Counted from the stretch's first letter, positions 1 to 8,545 are shown. The stretch: 34,106 nt of DNA from an unicellular cyanobacterium SU3 (GCA_002172675.1 NETF01000201.1:1-34106), one strand, 5' to 3'. Numbers and translations are program-made. Notes: generated by a model not told the origin, from the letters alone.

Positions 1-16
1 TAGTTGTCAATCTTTC

Positions 17-48
17 TAAACTGCTGAGGCAGTTTTTGTCGCTTTTTT
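17..48 (+). terminator. Possible intrinsic terminator
   Basis: An inverted repeat, AAACTGC-TGAG-GCAGTTT at 18-35, is followed by two T-rich stretches (TTTTTG and a run of seven T at 44-50). This fits a rho-independent terminator for a plus-strand gene lying left of the window. The stem is short and partly A/T, so confidence is limited. Confidence 0.4.
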
Positions 49-121
49 TGTCCTTATTTACTAATAGCAAAACAAATGAACTAATTAATCAGCTTTTAAT
101 TAATTTTGATTATAGTTTAAA

Positions 122-586
122 CCATTTTTCTGTGTTCAAACTTATTGATTTGTCAGAAAATTCTTGGTCAAAAGTGGCATAAATTTTTGAGTAACTTTTT
201 CAGCAAACCCTAATTAAATTCACAAAAACAGGATGTAAATTCGAGAGTTGATTATTGTTACTCCAGTAAGAACCAATATGGACTACAGGTAAATTAAATT
301 GATAACCTATATAGTTCTTCACTGCGGAATCTGCAACAAGTATTTCTTTTGATAATTCCTGTAAAAATTTTAGTAATTCATCAACATTACCTTTTTTTTT
401 AAACTCAAATTCTTTAATAACCTTTCCATTCTTATGATTATTTTTTGTTAAACTATTTAACTCTTTTAATGATGCACTTTTTCCTACATTATTAGGACCC
501 ACAAATACAGTAATCTGATTAGAATCAAAGGGAACCTCTGAGTCATCACTAAATTTTATTTTTTCAATCCAAACTTTAGGCTTCAT
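122..586 (-). pseudogene. Broken AAA-family ATPase, N-terminal remnant
   Basis: The readable frame runs from ATG at 586 to a stop at 200 and gives 128 residues. It opens like an SMC/RecF-type AAA ATPase: a short beta-rich start, then the Walker A motif GPNNVGKS at about residues 30-37. There is no signature motif, Walker B or D-loop, so it cannot be a complete ATPase. Past the stop, coding-like sequence continues in other frames: LGFAEKVTQKFM in one, then ATFDQEFSDKSISLNTEKWF in the original frame, ending at a stop near 122. This points to at least two frameshifts. The start lies 31 bp after the stop of the upstream MazF-like gene, so it was probably the third gene of that operon. Small AAA/OLD ATPases of this kind are common in defence islands; that role is an inference. 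It could instead be a genuine short protein, but this seems unlikely. Confidence 0.6.
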
Positions 587-617
587 TCTAGTTATTTTAC
601 TCCGATTTTATAATGTT

Positions 618-1016
618 TTATTGATCTGGATCATTTAAAAATTCTTGTAATGCAGTTTTATATTTATTTTTGAGACGTTTAGAAGCTAATCCTCCTTGTT
701 GAATTCGTTGTAATAAGGTTGGGGAACAAGTATCTTTTGGAATTGGACTATTATGAGTAACGACTTTACCTAATTCTTGACTATCCATTTCTCTCGCATA
801 TCGATAGTCAATAACTGATTCATGTTTAATAAATTTAGGAACATCTAAACCAGGGTTAAGAATACACACAGTTTCAGACTTTGGCCTTCTAGTTGTTACA
901 TTAACAAATAAATATTTAGTTTTAGATGTTTTGGCAATAGCAATATAAAGATGCTGTTGATTAGGAGGTGTATCAATTAAAAATGCGTCTCCTAAACTAA
1001 TCGAAATACTAGCCAT
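618..1016 (-). CDS. Putative MazF/PemK-like toxin partner of Panacea antitoxin
   Basis: A 132-aa protein. The N-terminal half is beta-rich (GDAFLIDTPP at residues 9-18, then LYIAIAKTSKTKYLFVNVTT). The middle has the pattern FIKHESVIDYRYAREMD, then a helical C-terminus (LLQRIQQGGLASKRLKNKYK). The layout recalls the SH3-like barrel of MazF/PemK endoribonucleases, in which a GD motif opens the fold and a K-x-S-x-V segment precedes the last helix. That resemblance is by eye and weak. Its start overlaps the 3' end of the upstream Panacea-domain gene by 8 bp, which implies translational coupling. Panacea proteins are known antitoxins paired with many unrelated small toxins, so position alone makes this the likely toxin. 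The toxic activity, if any, is unproven. Confidence 0.55.
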   Translation of the reverse strand: MASISISLGDAFLIDTPPNQQHLYIAIAKTSKTKYLFVNVTTRRPKSETVCILNPGLDVPKFIKHESVIDYRYAREMDSQELGKVVTHNSPIPKDTCSPTLLQRIQQGGLASKRLKNKYKTALQEFLNDPDQ

Positions 1017-1569
1017 TTAATGCCCCATCTAAATAATACTCTCGTGCAGCCTCCTGACGAATTTCTTCAATTTCTTCATCAGTTTTTCCCAGATATTTCA
1101 AAATTTCTTCAATAGTAATAGGAATCCGAGAATTACCAGGATCTTGCCATTCTTTGAGATCATGAGTCCACTCAGCAACAGTAAAAGGATCAAGATGTCC
1201 AAATTTTTTATAAACTTCTTTAATTATTTCCTCTTCTTCTTCACAAAGTTCTTCGTTACCTGGATCTTTTTTTAAATATACATAATGCTTGTTATACCGA
1301 GGAGAAATAAATTCAGACCAAAGAGGTAAAGCATGATCCACGAGTTGCCCTTTAATTAAATCATAAACTTTACTCAAAACCGGACCATATTTCATAGAGA
1401 AATAATGATCTCCTGTGATGGGTTCTTCTATCTGTTCTAATGCCATACGATCAGCAATATAAAGCATTTTTAGCAAGCCTAAATATTTCATAGGCTTACC
1501 ATGTAACTTTAATAACATTGCTGCGGCCTCAACAGCTTTTTTTGGATGAAACCGAAACTCGATAGACAT
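1009..1569 (-). CDS. Panacea-domain (DUF4065/SocA-like) antitoxin
   Basis: A 186-aa protein with the Panacea/DUF4065 hallmark in its first 70 residues: a helix with KYLGLLKMLYIADRMAL, then ITGDHYFSMKYGPVLSKVYD. The family includes the Caulobacter antitoxin SocA and phage GepA-like proteins. Panacea domains neutralise diverse toxins encoded next to them. The C-terminal half is acidic (a run of glutamates near residues 110-116 and again near 165-175). ATG at 1569 is preceded by GGAG at a good distance. The gene is first in an operon with the 132-aa protein, which it overlaps by 8 bp in the antitoxin-first order usual for TA pairs. Family recognition is confident. The antitoxin role is inferred from family and context. 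Confidence 0.85.
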   Translation of the reverse strand: MSIEFRFHPKKAVEAAAMLLKLHGKPMKYLGLLKMLYIADRMALEQIEEPITGDHYFSMKYGPVLSKVYDLIKGQLVDHALPLWSEFISPRYNKHYVYLKKDPGNEELCEEEEEIIKEVYKKFGHLDPFTVAEWTHDLKEWQDPGNSRIPITIEEILKYLGKTDEEIEEIRQEAAREYYLDGALNG

Positions 1570-1632
1570 AAATACTCCGAAAGAGCTTTCTTTTAGTATA
1601 TTTTTATTATACAGTCAGGTAACTATAGCTAA

Positions 1633-1674
1633 AATCAAATAAATAATAAAATAAGGTGGACTAAAAAGCCCACC
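1633..1674 (-). terminator. Intrinsic terminator after acs
   Basis: Read on the minus strand, the sequence after the acs stop forms GGTGGGCT-TTTT-AGTCCACC (1674-1655, one G-T pair), followed by a T-rich tail. This is a good rho-independent terminator for acs. Confidence 0.7.
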
Positions 1675-1686
1675 CTAAACTAACAA

Positions 1687-3666
1687 TTAACCTTTCTCTC
1701 TCAACTTATCCAAAACACTCGGATCAACTACCGTAGACTTATCTCCTACAATATCTTGACCGGCTGCTATTTGACGTAAGAAACGTCGTACAATTTTACC
1801 CGATCGCGTTTTGGGTAGTGCCTCAGCAAACTGAATAGTTCCCGGACGGGCGATCGCACTAATCTTAGTAACAACGTGCTGCTTTAACTCCTTATTTAAC
1901 TCATCACTGGGGCTATAATTATCCTTTAAAGTAACAAAAGCATAAATATCTTCCCCTTTCACTTCATGGGGAACCCCAACCACAGACGCTTCAGCTACTG
2001 CAGGATGAGACACTAAAGCAGACTCTAACTCCATCGAACCCAAACGGTGTCCCGATACATTCATTACGTCATCGGTGCGGCCCATAATCCAAAAGTAACC
2101 ATTTTCATCTCTTCTGGCACTATCACCAGCGAAATAGACCGGTTTACCCTCGACTTCAGGGATGGGGTCCCAATAGGTCTTTTGGAAGCGTTCAGGGTTT
2201 TTATAGACGGTGCGTAACATACTGGGCCAGGGATGTTTAATAACGAGATATCCTCCGGCATTGTTAGGAACTGTATTACCGTCTTTGTCCACCACATCGG
2301 CAATAATACCAGGGAAGGGACGAGTCGCTGATCCGGGTTTAGTCGGTGTGGCACCAGGTAAGGGTGTAATCATGATCCCACCGGTTTCGGTTTGCCACCA
2401 TGTATCTACAATAGGACATTTTTCACCCCCAATTACTCGGTGATACCACATCCAAGCTTCAGGGTTGATGGGTTCCCCAACCGTTCCCAGTAAACGCAAG
2501 GATGAGAGATCCCTGGCGTTGGGTAACTCTTCTCCCATCTTCATGAATGCACGGATAGCGGTGGGTGCAGTATAAAAGACATTAACCCCATATTTTTCTA
2601 CCACATCCCAGAAACAACCAGGGTTAGAGGGACGGGGAACCCCTTCGTACATCAAAGAAGTGGCACCATTGGACAAAGGACCATAAACAATATAACTGTG
2701 TCCTGTGATCCAACCCACATCGGCAGTACACCAGTAAACGTCGGTGTCTTTGAGGTCAAAGATCCATTTTGTGGTCATGTGGGTGTAAAGGTTATAACCG
2801 CCGGTGGTGTGAACAACGCCTTTAGGTTTACCTGTACTACCACTGGTATAAAGAATGAATAAGGGATCTTCGCTATCCATTACCTCTGCATCGCATTTAG
2901 GAGAGGCATCTTTTTGTAGATCGTGCCACCAATAGTCCCGTCCCTCGCGCATGGTAACGTCTTGTTTGGTGCGTTGTACGACGATTACTTTTTCGACGCT
3001 AGAAGCCCCATTTTCCAAGGCCTGATCCACTTCTATTTTGAGGGGAACAATCTTATCTTTGCGAAACCCTCCATCCGCAGTAATGACAACTTTGGCCTCT
3101 GCATCTTCTAAGCGATCGCGTAACGCTTCGGCACTAAACCCCCCGAAAACAACGCTATGGGGCGCACCTATCCGAGTACAGGCTAACATAGCGATCGCAG
3201 CTTCGGGAACCATGGGCATATAAATCCCAATGCGATCGCCTTTTTGTACTCCCATGTCTTTTAACACATTGGCAAATTGACACACTTCTCGGTGTAGTTC
3301 CCCATAAGTCAGGGTGCGAGAGTCGCCGGGTTCCCCTTCCCAGATAATGGCTGCTTTGTTGCGTCGCCAAGTGGTAAGATGGCGATCAAGACAATTATAG
3401 GACATATTGATTTTGCCATTGACAAACCATTTGGCAAAGGGTGGGTTCCAGTCTAGAACGTTATCCCATTTCTCAAACCAGTGTAATTCTTGTTCTGCTA
3501 GTTCTGCCCAAAAGCTTTCGGGATCGCTTTTAGCTTTTTCATAAAGTTGTTCATAGTCTTGAAGACTTTTGATATGTGCGTTGTTAGAAAACTCCGCAGG
3601 TGGCTGAAAAACTCGTTCTTCTTGTAAGACAGATTCAATGTTATTTTTTTCAGAGGATGCAACCAT
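1687..3666 (-). CDS. acs: Acetyl-CoA synthetase (AMP-forming)
   Basis: Activates acetate to acetyl-CoA via acetyl-AMP in the cytoplasm. The adenylate-forming motifs are clear: [11 protein letters not shown] (A3, about residues 273-283), [10 protein letters not shown] (A5), [20 protein letters not shown] (A7/A8) with [12 protein letters not shown], and the C-terminal [10 protein letters not shown]. The lysine in that last motif, about residue 624, is the conserved catalytic residue that protein acetylation silences in this family. Length from the chosen ATG is 659 aa, normal for Acs. An in-frame TTG lies 18 bp upstream at 3684, but ATG 3666 is preferred because GAGG (3676-3679) sits nine bases before it. 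The gene stands alone, with a terminator behind it, and carries several GCGATCGC sites. Confidence 0.97.
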   Translation of the reverse strand: MVASSEKNNIESVLQEERVFQPPAEFSNNAHIKSLQDYEQLYEKAKSDPESFWAELAEQELHWFEKWDNVLDWNPPFAKWFVNGKINMSYNCLDRHLTTWRRNKAAIIWEGEPGDSRTLTYGELHREVCQFANVLKDMGVQKGDRIGIYMPMVPEAAIAMLACTRIGAPHSVVFGGFSAEALRDRLEDAEAKVVITADGGFRKDKIVPLKIEVDQALENGASSVEKVIVVQRTKQDVTMREGRDYWWHDLQKDASPKCDAEVMDSEDPLFILYTSGSTGKPKGVVHTTGGYNLYTHMTTKWIFDLKDTDVYWCTADVGWITGHSYIVYGPLSNGATSLMYEGVPRPSNPGCFWDVVEKYGVNVFYTAPTAIRAFMKMGEELPNARDLSSLRLLGTVGEPINPEAWMWYHRVIGGEKCPIVDTWWQTETGGIMITPLPGATPTKPGSATRPFPGIIADVVDKDGNTVPNNAGGYLVIKHPWPSMLRTVYKNPERFQKTYWDPIPEVEGKPVYFAGDSARRDENGYFWIMGRTDDVMNVSGHRLGSMELESALVSHPAVAEASVVGVPHEVKGEDIYAFVTLKDNYSPSDELNKELKQHVVTKISAIARPGTIQFAEALPKTRSGKIVRRFLRQIAAGQDIVGDKSTVVDPSVLDKLREKG

Positions 3667-3857
3667 AAGTATAGACCTCAACAAAGGTTGATGTAATCTT
3701 TATGATTGTAAGTCGGATGTCATCATTAGAAAAGGTTTTAACTGATTTACAAAAATTAATAAAAACCCTGACTTTTTATCCGACTCCTTACATTAAACGG
3801 ATAAAACTCCAACTTAAATATTGTTAGAATTATAAGTGAAGATTTCCAATAAAAATA

Positions 3858-4172
3858 ATGTTAAAACTTAGAGATTTTTGGATAGTGATCGCAATTTTGT
3901 GTTTCTCAATAGGACTGTATGATTTTGTCCAAGTTAAGTCAGCTAATCAATCTGGAGACTTGCTCCAAGAAACAAGAAGTAGAGCTAATGCTTATACTGA
4001 GATTGGATTTGGAGTTGGTTCGATAATTATTTATCAATTAGCCAGAATCAACGCTAAATTAAAAGAGTTCAACGAAACCTTTAAAAACCCGAATAGAGGT
4101 TTTCAAGGAAGTATGACAACTCTCCCCAAATCTGCCAGGAAAATTCCACCTCTCGAAAGTCATAAAAACTAA
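3858..4172 (+). CDS. Small two-TM membrane protein, unknown
   Basis: A 104-aa protein that I do not recognise. It has two hydrophobic segments: residues about 8-25 (WIVIAILCFSIGLYDF) and 48-64 (IGFGVGSIIIYQLARI). A polar loop joins them, and the roughly 40-residue basic tail is probably cytosolic. It reads as an integral membrane protein with no catalytic motif. ATG at 3858 follows an A-rich leader without a clear Shine-Dalgarno sequence. It lies upstream of another small membrane protein (DUF4112) in the same direction, about 150 bp apart, so co-transcription is possible but not shown. Confidence 0.6.
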   Translation: MLKLRDFWIVIAILCFSIGLYDFVQVKSANQSGDLLQETRSRANAYTEIGFGVGSIIIYQLARINAKLKEFNETFKNPNRGFQGSMTTLPKSARKIPPLESHKN

Positions 4173-4198
4173 GTAATTTTTTCAAGGAGGAGGTCAAG

Positions 4199-4303
4199 TT
4201 GCTTGGCTATGATGATCGACGATGGCTTGATATACTGAACAGTATTCCAGCAATGATATTTGAACAGATTTCTCAAGAGGATATAGTAAGAGTCTATTTA
4301 TGA
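4199..4303 (+). CDS. Possible 34-aa ORF or gene remnant
   Basis: A short frame opens at TTG 4199, preceded by the strong Shine-Dalgarno-like AAGGAGGAGG at 4184-4193. It encodes about 34 residues with protein-like composition (GYDDRRWLDILNSIP, then FEQISQEDIVRVYL) and ends at TGA 4301. The same frame is open back to 4166, so it may be the C-terminal end of a decayed gene rather than a true small gene. I do not recognise the sequence. It sits between two small membrane-protein genes. Confidence 0.3.
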   Translation: MLGYDDRRWLDILNSIPAMIFEQISQEDIVRVYL

Positions 4304-4322
4304 AAATTAGTTAATAATAAAT

Positions 4323-4793
4323 ATGTCTAAATTATCCCCTCATAAAAGAAAAGTCACCCGTCTTCATCGAATTAGTCATATATTAGACAAAGCCATACCC
4401 ATTCCAGGGACAAAATGGACAATAGGATTAGATCCCATTTTAGGATTAATACCAGGGGGTGGGGACATTGTAGCAGGTGTATTATCAGTTTATATAATTA
4501 TAGAATCAGCACGGATGGGATTAAAGCGTAAGGTGATTGGGCAAATGGTAGCTAACGTATTGTTAGATTCATTGGCAGGTTCAGTCCCCGTACTGGGAGA
4601 TGTTTTTGATGTGACTTGGAAAGCTAATGTAAGAAATATAGAGTTATTAGAAAATCATTTAAACTATGTTCCTGAAAATCAGAAAGTTAACCGACTTTTT
4701 TTGATAGTGTTAAGTTTAGTTTTAATTCTAATTGTGCTAGGATTCAGTCTTTTGACATTGGTTATAGTAACTTGGTTATGGGAAAAATTATAG
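4323..4793 (+). CDS. DUF4112 membrane protein
   Basis: A 156-aa protein matching the DUF4112 pattern: a basic N-terminus, HILDKAIPIPGTKWTIGLDP, then ILGLIPGGGDIVAG with its Gly-rich turn, and a second conserved block GSVPVLGDVFDVTWKAN at about residues 95-111. A strongly hydrophobic C-terminal segment (FLIVLSLVLILIVLGFSLL) spans the membrane, and the central hydrophobic stretches may do so too. Members are widespread in cyanobacteria and proteobacteria and have no known function. No operon partner is obvious. Confidence 0.85.
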   Translation: MSKLSPHKRKVTRLHRISHILDKAIPIPGTKWTIGLDPILGLIPGGGDIVAGVLSVYIIIESARMGLKRKVIGQMVANVLLDSLAGSVPVLGDVFDVTWKANVRNIELLENHLNYVPENQKVNRLFLIVLSLVLILIVLGFSLLTLVIVTWLWEKL

Positions 4794-4957
4794 TTAGCAA
4801 CTAAAATTATTCAAGAAAAGGTTTCTCAGAATAAAAATAATAGCTTTCAATTTAGATAAGTTTGAATTCTATTACTAATTTAAACAATAAATATTTTTGT
4901 GATTTACTAATCTGATAAAATATTACCATAATCCGATTAACGATTTAAGGGTAAATC

Positions 4958-5827
4958 ATGGGCAAAGTTTGGGAACTCGATTTTTATTCACGACCGATTT
5001 TAGACGAAAACAAAAAAAAACAATGGGAAGTTTTGATCTGTGAAACCCAGACAGATACTCAAGAAACCTTAGAAAAGGGGTTTCGTTATGCTCAGTTTTG
5101 TCCCCCCAATACCGTAAACTCCATCTGGTTACGAGAAGCATTAGAAACTGCCATCGAGCAAGCAGGAGAAACCCCCAGTAAAATCCGCTTTTTCCGTCGT
5201 CAGATGAATAATATGATTGTCAAAGCTTGCGAAGATGCCGGACTCCTTGCTACTCCTAGTCGTCGCACCTATACCCTCAATCATTGGATTAATCAACGGT
5301 TACAAGACTTTTATCCCTCTCAAGAGGGTTATGATGAAAAAGCGGCCAGTAACGCATCTGTCGCCTATCCTACCCTAGATGCGATCGCTTTACCGGATGC
5401 AGTTAGAGGAGATAAGTCGGATAAATGGGCTTTTGTCAGTCTCGAAGCGTTAGCATTTGAAGACATGAAAGACTGGGATATTCGCTTTGGTGAAGGGTTT
5501 CCCCTCACATTAGCTGATCTTTCCCCTGACACTAAAATACCAGGGTTTATCATCTTTTCTCGGCGGGCTTTACCCTTAGCTGGTTGGATGTCTGGGTTAG
5601 AATTAGTCTGTCTGAAGGTCCAAGAAAAATCTCGTCCCATCCTTTCCCTAGAAACCGGATTAAGTGATAGTTGGATTTTAGCTAATTTGACTGATAAAAG
5701 CAGCGTTGCAGAGGCCAAAGGGTTTGAAGAAACAAAAAATAAAGCTAAAGGGGTTCATTTTCTCGCTATTCAATCTCGTCCCGATGTCGAGGCGTTTAGT
5801 GGTTTTTGGTTACTCAAAGAAGATTAA
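4958..5827 (+). CDS. Tab2/Atab2-family RNA-binding protein
   Basis: A 289-aa protein of the Tab2/Atab2 family (DUF1092). It opens with WELDFYSRPILDENKKKQWEVLICE, and near the C-terminus has GWMSGLELVCLKV followed by LSLETGLSDSWILANL, both typical of the family. In Chlamydomonas and Arabidopsis the relatives bind psaB or related mRNAs and are needed for translation of photosystem I (and II) subunits. The bacterial role is presumed similar but is less well established. Length is normal and the gene contains a GCGATCGC site. It ends about 50 bp before the cupin gene on the same strand, so the two may be co-transcribed. Confidence 0.88.
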   Translation: MGKVWELDFYSRPILDENKKKQWEVLICETQTDTQETLEKGFRYAQFCPPNTVNSIWLREALETAIEQAGETPSKIRFFRRQMNNMIVKACEDAGLLATPSRRTYTLNHWINQRLQDFYPSQEGYDEKAASNASVAYPTLDAIALPDAVRGDKSDKWAFVSLEALAFEDMKDWDIRFGEGFPLTLADLSPDTKIPGFIIFSRRALPLAGWMSGLELVCLKVQEKSRPILSLETGLSDSWILANLTDKSSVAEAKGFEETKNKAKGVHFLAIQSRPDVEAFSGFWLLKED

Positions 5828-5879
5828 TAAAATTGCCTTTAGAATAGGAAAAAAAGAGTGACAATTCTAAATAGTAACT

Positions 5880-6341
5880 ATGAATACCCAATCTACAATA
5901 TCCAGCGATCACTGTATGATTCCAGTGCTCAAAAGTCCTGAAGATTATCAAGTTTTTCGTATCACTCCCCATGATACCAACCGTTTAGCTATTGTTTTTG
6001 ATACGAGTATGGCTGATGACTCTTTAACCGTATGTGTAGAAATTTTTGATCCGGGGGGAAGTACCCCAACCCATCGCCATAACTTTGCATTAGAAATGTT
6101 TTTTATCCTTAAAGGGGAAGGATTAGCGGTTTGTGATGGAAAAGATATTCCTTTGCATCCAGGAGATAGTTTATTAGTTCGTCCGACAGGTATTCATGAA
6201 ATTAGGAATATTGGTAAAAGTCGTTTATATGCAATCTGTTTTATGGTTCCCAATGAAGACTTTTCGGAATTAATTCGTAACGGAGTCAGAGAAAGTCTTG
6301 ATGAAGAAGATTTACAAGTGTTACGAGGATTCAAAAATTAA
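5880..6341 (+). CDS. Single-domain cupin protein
   Basis: A 153-aa protein with one cupin barrel. Cupin motif 1 reads THRHNFALEMFFILKGEG (the two His and the Glu are the usual metal ligands). Motif 2 is HPGDSLLVRPTGIHEIRN, with its conserved PGD and His. Such proteins bind a divalent metal and act as enzymes or sensors; the substrate cannot be told from the sequence. The last 25 residues (SELIRNGVRESLDEEDL) form a charged helix. It follows the Tab2-like gene by 52 bp on the same strand. Confidence 0.8.
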   Translation: MNTQSTISSDHCMIPVLKSPEDYQVFRITPHDTNRLAIVFDTSMADDSLTVCVEIFDPGGSTPTHRHNFALEMFFILKGEGLAVCDGKDIPLHPGDSLLVRPTGIHEIRNIGKSRLYAICFMVPNEDFSELIRNGVRESLDEEDLQVLRGFKN

Positions 6342-6462
6342 TGTTATGATTAGGTTAAAACTGAAAGTATAGGATTTGTGGCACCGATAAGATTACATAA
6401 AAAGTGTCAAATTTTTTAACTAATATGTTGACTGCAAGAAATCCCTAGTAAACTCATAATAG

Positions 6463-6582
6463 TTATGAATTAGAAGAATCAGGTTGAAGATTGTCAACAA
6501 CAGCTCCGAGCTTGTCAACTAGCGATGTCACCAAAAGGGAATTCTGCCTGACATATTGGTTAAAATAGCGATCGCCTACCAT
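6463..6582 (-). CDS. Candidate 39-aa small protein
   Basis: An ATG-initiated frame on the minus strand opposite the fba leader. It encodes 39 residues: MVGDRYFNQYVRQ, then a likely amphipathic helix NSLLVTSLVDKLGAVVDNLQ and a short Ser/Asp/Asn tail, ending at TAA 6463. Composition is protein-like, with alternating hydrophobic residues and no low-complexity bias. No clear Shine-Dalgarno sequence precedes it, which is common in cyanobacteria. I do not recognise it. It could be a real small gene divergent from fba or a chance frame. Confidence 0.35.
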   Translation of the reverse strand: MVGDRYFNQYVRQNSLLVTSLVDKLGAVVDNLQPDSSNS

Positions 6583-6625
6583 TAAACTGTTAGATTTATT
6601 TAACTGCCTAGGAATTTAGTAAAAA

Positions 6626-6654
6626 TTGACTTGACAAAGAGACTAAAGTATGTG
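6626..6654 (+). promoter_or_regulatory. Candidate promoter of fba
   Basis: TTGACT at 6626-6631 and TATGTG at 6649-6654 are separated by 17 bp, close to a sigma-70-type layout, about 120 bp upstream of the aldolase start. The -10 match is partial. Confidence 0.3.
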
Positions 6655-6765
6655 TAAAAAAAACTTACAAATCAAATTAGTCAAATAGTGAAATCTATCT
6701 TAAGATTAACGAATAAGAGAATTAATTTTCTTGACAACTCGCTCACAAAATAAAAGAAATAGACT

Positions 6766-6771
6766 AGGAGG
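6766..6771 (+). promoter_or_regulatory. Strong ribosome binding site of fba
   Basis: A perfect AGGAGG lies six bases before ATG 6778. Most genes in this window lack so strong a site, which fits high expression of a Calvin-cycle enzyme and fixes the start codon. Confidence 0.85.
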
Positions 6772-6777
6772 ACATCT

Positions 6778-7857
6778 ATGGCGCTCGTACCTATGCGGCT
6801 GCTCTTAGACCATGCAGCAGAGAACGGTTATGCTATCCCTGCATTTAACGTAAATAACATGGAACAAATCATCGCCATTATGCAGGCAGCAGATGAAACA
6901 GATAGTCCCGTAATCTTACAAGCTTCTCGTGGTGCGCGTAAATACGCTGGAGAGAACTTTCTCCGTCATTTAATTTTAGGTGCAGTAGAAAGTTATCCTC
7001 ATATTCCCATTGCCATGCACCAAGATCATGGTAACAGTCCTGCAACCTGCTACAGTGCTATCCGCAACGGTTTCACCAGTGTCATGATGGATGGTTCTTT
7101 GCAAGAGGATGCTAAAACCCCTGCTAGCTTTGACTACAACGTTAATGTAACTGCTGAAGTGGTTAAAGTTGCTCACTCTGTGGGTGCTAGTGTAGAAGGC
7201 GAATTAGGTTGTTTAGGGTCTCTCGAAACCGGAAAAGGAGACAAAGAAGACGGCCACGGATTTGAAGGAACCCTCAGCAAAGATCAACTACTCACCGACC
7301 CCGATGAAGCGGTAGAATTCGTAGAACGGACTCAAGTTGACGCTTTAGCGGTTGCTATTGGAACCAGCCACGGTGCTTATAAATTTACCCGTAAACCCAC
7401 AGGGGAAATCTTAGCTATTAGTCGTATTGAAGAAATTCATAACCGTCTTCCCAATACTCATATTGTGATGCACGGTTCTTCTTCCGTACCTCAAGAATGG
7501 TTAGACATGATCAACCAGTATGGTGGTGAAATTCCTGAAACCTACGGTGTACCTGTTGAAGAAATTCAAAAAGGTATTAAGAGTGGGGTTCGTAAGGTTA
7601 ATATTGATACTGATAACCGTTTAGCTATCACTGCAGCCATTCGTGAAGCTGCTGCTAAAGATCCTTCTAACTTCGACCCCCGTCACTTCATGAAGCCTTC
7701 TATCAAGTACATGAAGCAAGTTTGTTCTGATCGTTACAGCCAATTCTGGACTGCCGGAAATGCTAGCAAGATCAAGCAAATGACCCTTGATGAGTATGCT
7801 GCTAAGTATGCTAGTGGTGAATTAAGCGCAAACACCAAGAAAACTGCTGCTGTGTAG
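6778..7857 (+). CDS. fba: Class II fructose-bisphosphate aldolase
   Basis: Condenses dihydroxyacetone phosphate with glyceraldehyde 3-phosphate (and with erythrose 4-phosphate in the Calvin cycle) and also works in glycolysis. It is a 359-aa Zn-dependent enzyme of the class II type used by phototrophs. Visible motifs: AMHQDHG at residues 79-85 (catalytic Asp and a zinc His), [26 protein letters not shown] with a metal His, [10 protein letters not shown] with another, and [13 protein letters not shown], the phosphate-binding loop. Length and start are normal. It has a long leader and a strong terminator, so it is monocistronic. Confidence 0.96.
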   Translation: MALVPMRLLLDHAAENGYAIPAFNVNNMEQIIAIMQAADETDSPVILQASRGARKYAGENFLRHLILGAVESYPHIPIAMHQDHGNSPATCYSAIRNGFTSVMMDGSLQEDAKTPASFDYNVNVTAEVVKVAHSVGASVEGELGCLGSLETGKGDKEDGHGFEGTLSKDQLLTDPDEAVEFVERTQVDALAVAIGTSHGAYKFTRKPTGEILAISRIEEIHNRLPNTHIVMHGSSSVPQEWLDMINQYGGEIPETYGVPVEEIQKGIKSGVRKVNIDTDNRLAITAAIREAAAKDPSNFDPRHFMKPSIKYMKQVCSDRYSQFWTAGNASKIKQMTLDEYAAKYASGELSANTKKTAAV

Positions 7858-7888
7858 TTAATTCTACCTTTGATCGTCCTTGAGAACT

Positions 7889-7924
7889 AAAAAACTGGGT
7901 GAGGTTTACTCACCCAGTTTTTTA
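7889..7924. terminator. Bidirectional terminator between fba and the CDF gene
   Basis: A perfect stem ACTGGGTGAG (7894-7903) / CTCACCCAGT (7909-7918) with loop GTTTA is flanked by A5 on the left and T5 on the right. It can terminate fba on the plus strand and the converging transporter gene on the minus strand. The stop of the minus-strand gene lies at its edge (7922). Confidence 0.85.
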
Positions 7925-8533
7925 TTTTAATGCTTGTCTAGCTTGAGTGAGAACTTTGCCCGCAGATTGAGCAAAAACTACGGTAAGTAATAGTCCCAAA
8001 ATAAAATCTGGCCAAAAAGACCCAGTTAAAAAAACTAAGCCAGCAGTTAGCAACACTGAAGTATTGGCAATAATGTCGTTACGAGAACACAGCCAAACTG
8101 AAGACATATTAATATTATCATCACGGTGACGAATTAACAGTACAAAGCAAATTAAGTTAGCTATCAAAGCTAAAAGCCCAATTTCGCTCATTACTTGAAC
8201 TGTGGGGACTGTTTGAGTAAATAATTGATGGGTGGCTCTAGCAAATACAGCGATCGCTGACATAAACATAATACCGCCTTTAAGTATTGCTGCTCTCGCC
8301 TGGGCTTTGTTCCCTTTTTGAATGACATAAAGGCTACAGCCATAAACTAAAGCGTCGCCAAGCATATCTAAAGAATCTCCAGTCAAAGAGAGGGAAGACG
8401 CTTTAATTCCTCCGCTAAACTCCACTAAAAACATTACTGCATTAATTACCAAAATGATCCACAATACCTTACCTTGGCGTTTTTGCAGCTTTTCTAATTC
8501 CTTGGCTTTGTGTTGACAACAGTGTTCTGCCAT
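7922..8533 (-). CDS. Short CDF-type cation transporter
   Basis: A 203-aa protein with about six membrane segments and cation-diffusion-facilitator character. The second segment has GDSLDMLGDAL (Asp53, Asp56, Asp60), in place of the H/D-x3-D zinc site of CDF exporters. A fifth segment has CSRNDIIANTS, where the usual site is HxxxD. The cytosolic C-terminal domain of typical CDF proteins (about 300 aa) is absent. The N-terminus carries a metal-ligand-like HCCQH (residues 4-8). The start is ATG 8533; the in-frame TTG at 8554 falls inside an operator-like repeat and is unlikely. The ArsR-family regulator upstream suggests efflux of Zn, Cd or Pb. The metal is not determined. Confidence 0.75.
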   Translation of the reverse strand: MAEHCCQHKAKELEKLQKRQGKVLWIILVINAVMFLVEFSGGIKASSLSLTGDSLDMLGDALVYGCSLYVIQKGNKAQARAAILKGGIMFMSAIAVFARATHQLFTQTVPTVQVMSEIGLLALIANLICFVLLIRHRDDNINMSSVWLCSRNDIIANTSVLLTAGLVFLTGSFWPDFILGLLLTVVFAQSAGKVLTQARQALK

Positions 8534-8545
8534 AATACTTGATTT

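Larger units (their letters stand above)
6342..6777. other. 436-bp intergenic leader of fba
   Basis: This is the longest stretch in the window without an obvious gene. It contains a possible 39-aa minus-strand ORF (6463-6582), a GCGATCGC site at 6568-6575, a candidate promoter near 6626-6654 and the strong ribosome binding site of fba. No tRNA or recognisable riboswitch was seen. Confidence 0.6.

Noticed and set aside
2064-3370. Several frames of 60-96 aa in and opposite the acs gene
   Set aside because: They lie within the strongly conserved acs coding sequence, in other frames, and show no protein family features.
3667-3684. Upstream TTG start for acs giving six more residues
   Set aside because: ATG 3666 has a well-placed GAGG, and the extra residues would cover that ribosome binding site.
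4956-5718. Minus-strand frames opposite the Tab2-like gene
   Set aside because: They are antisense to a clear family member, with no start signal or recognisable motif.
6976-7176. 66-aa frame opposite fba
   Set aside because: It lies inside the conserved aldolase coding region and is a codon-bias shadow.
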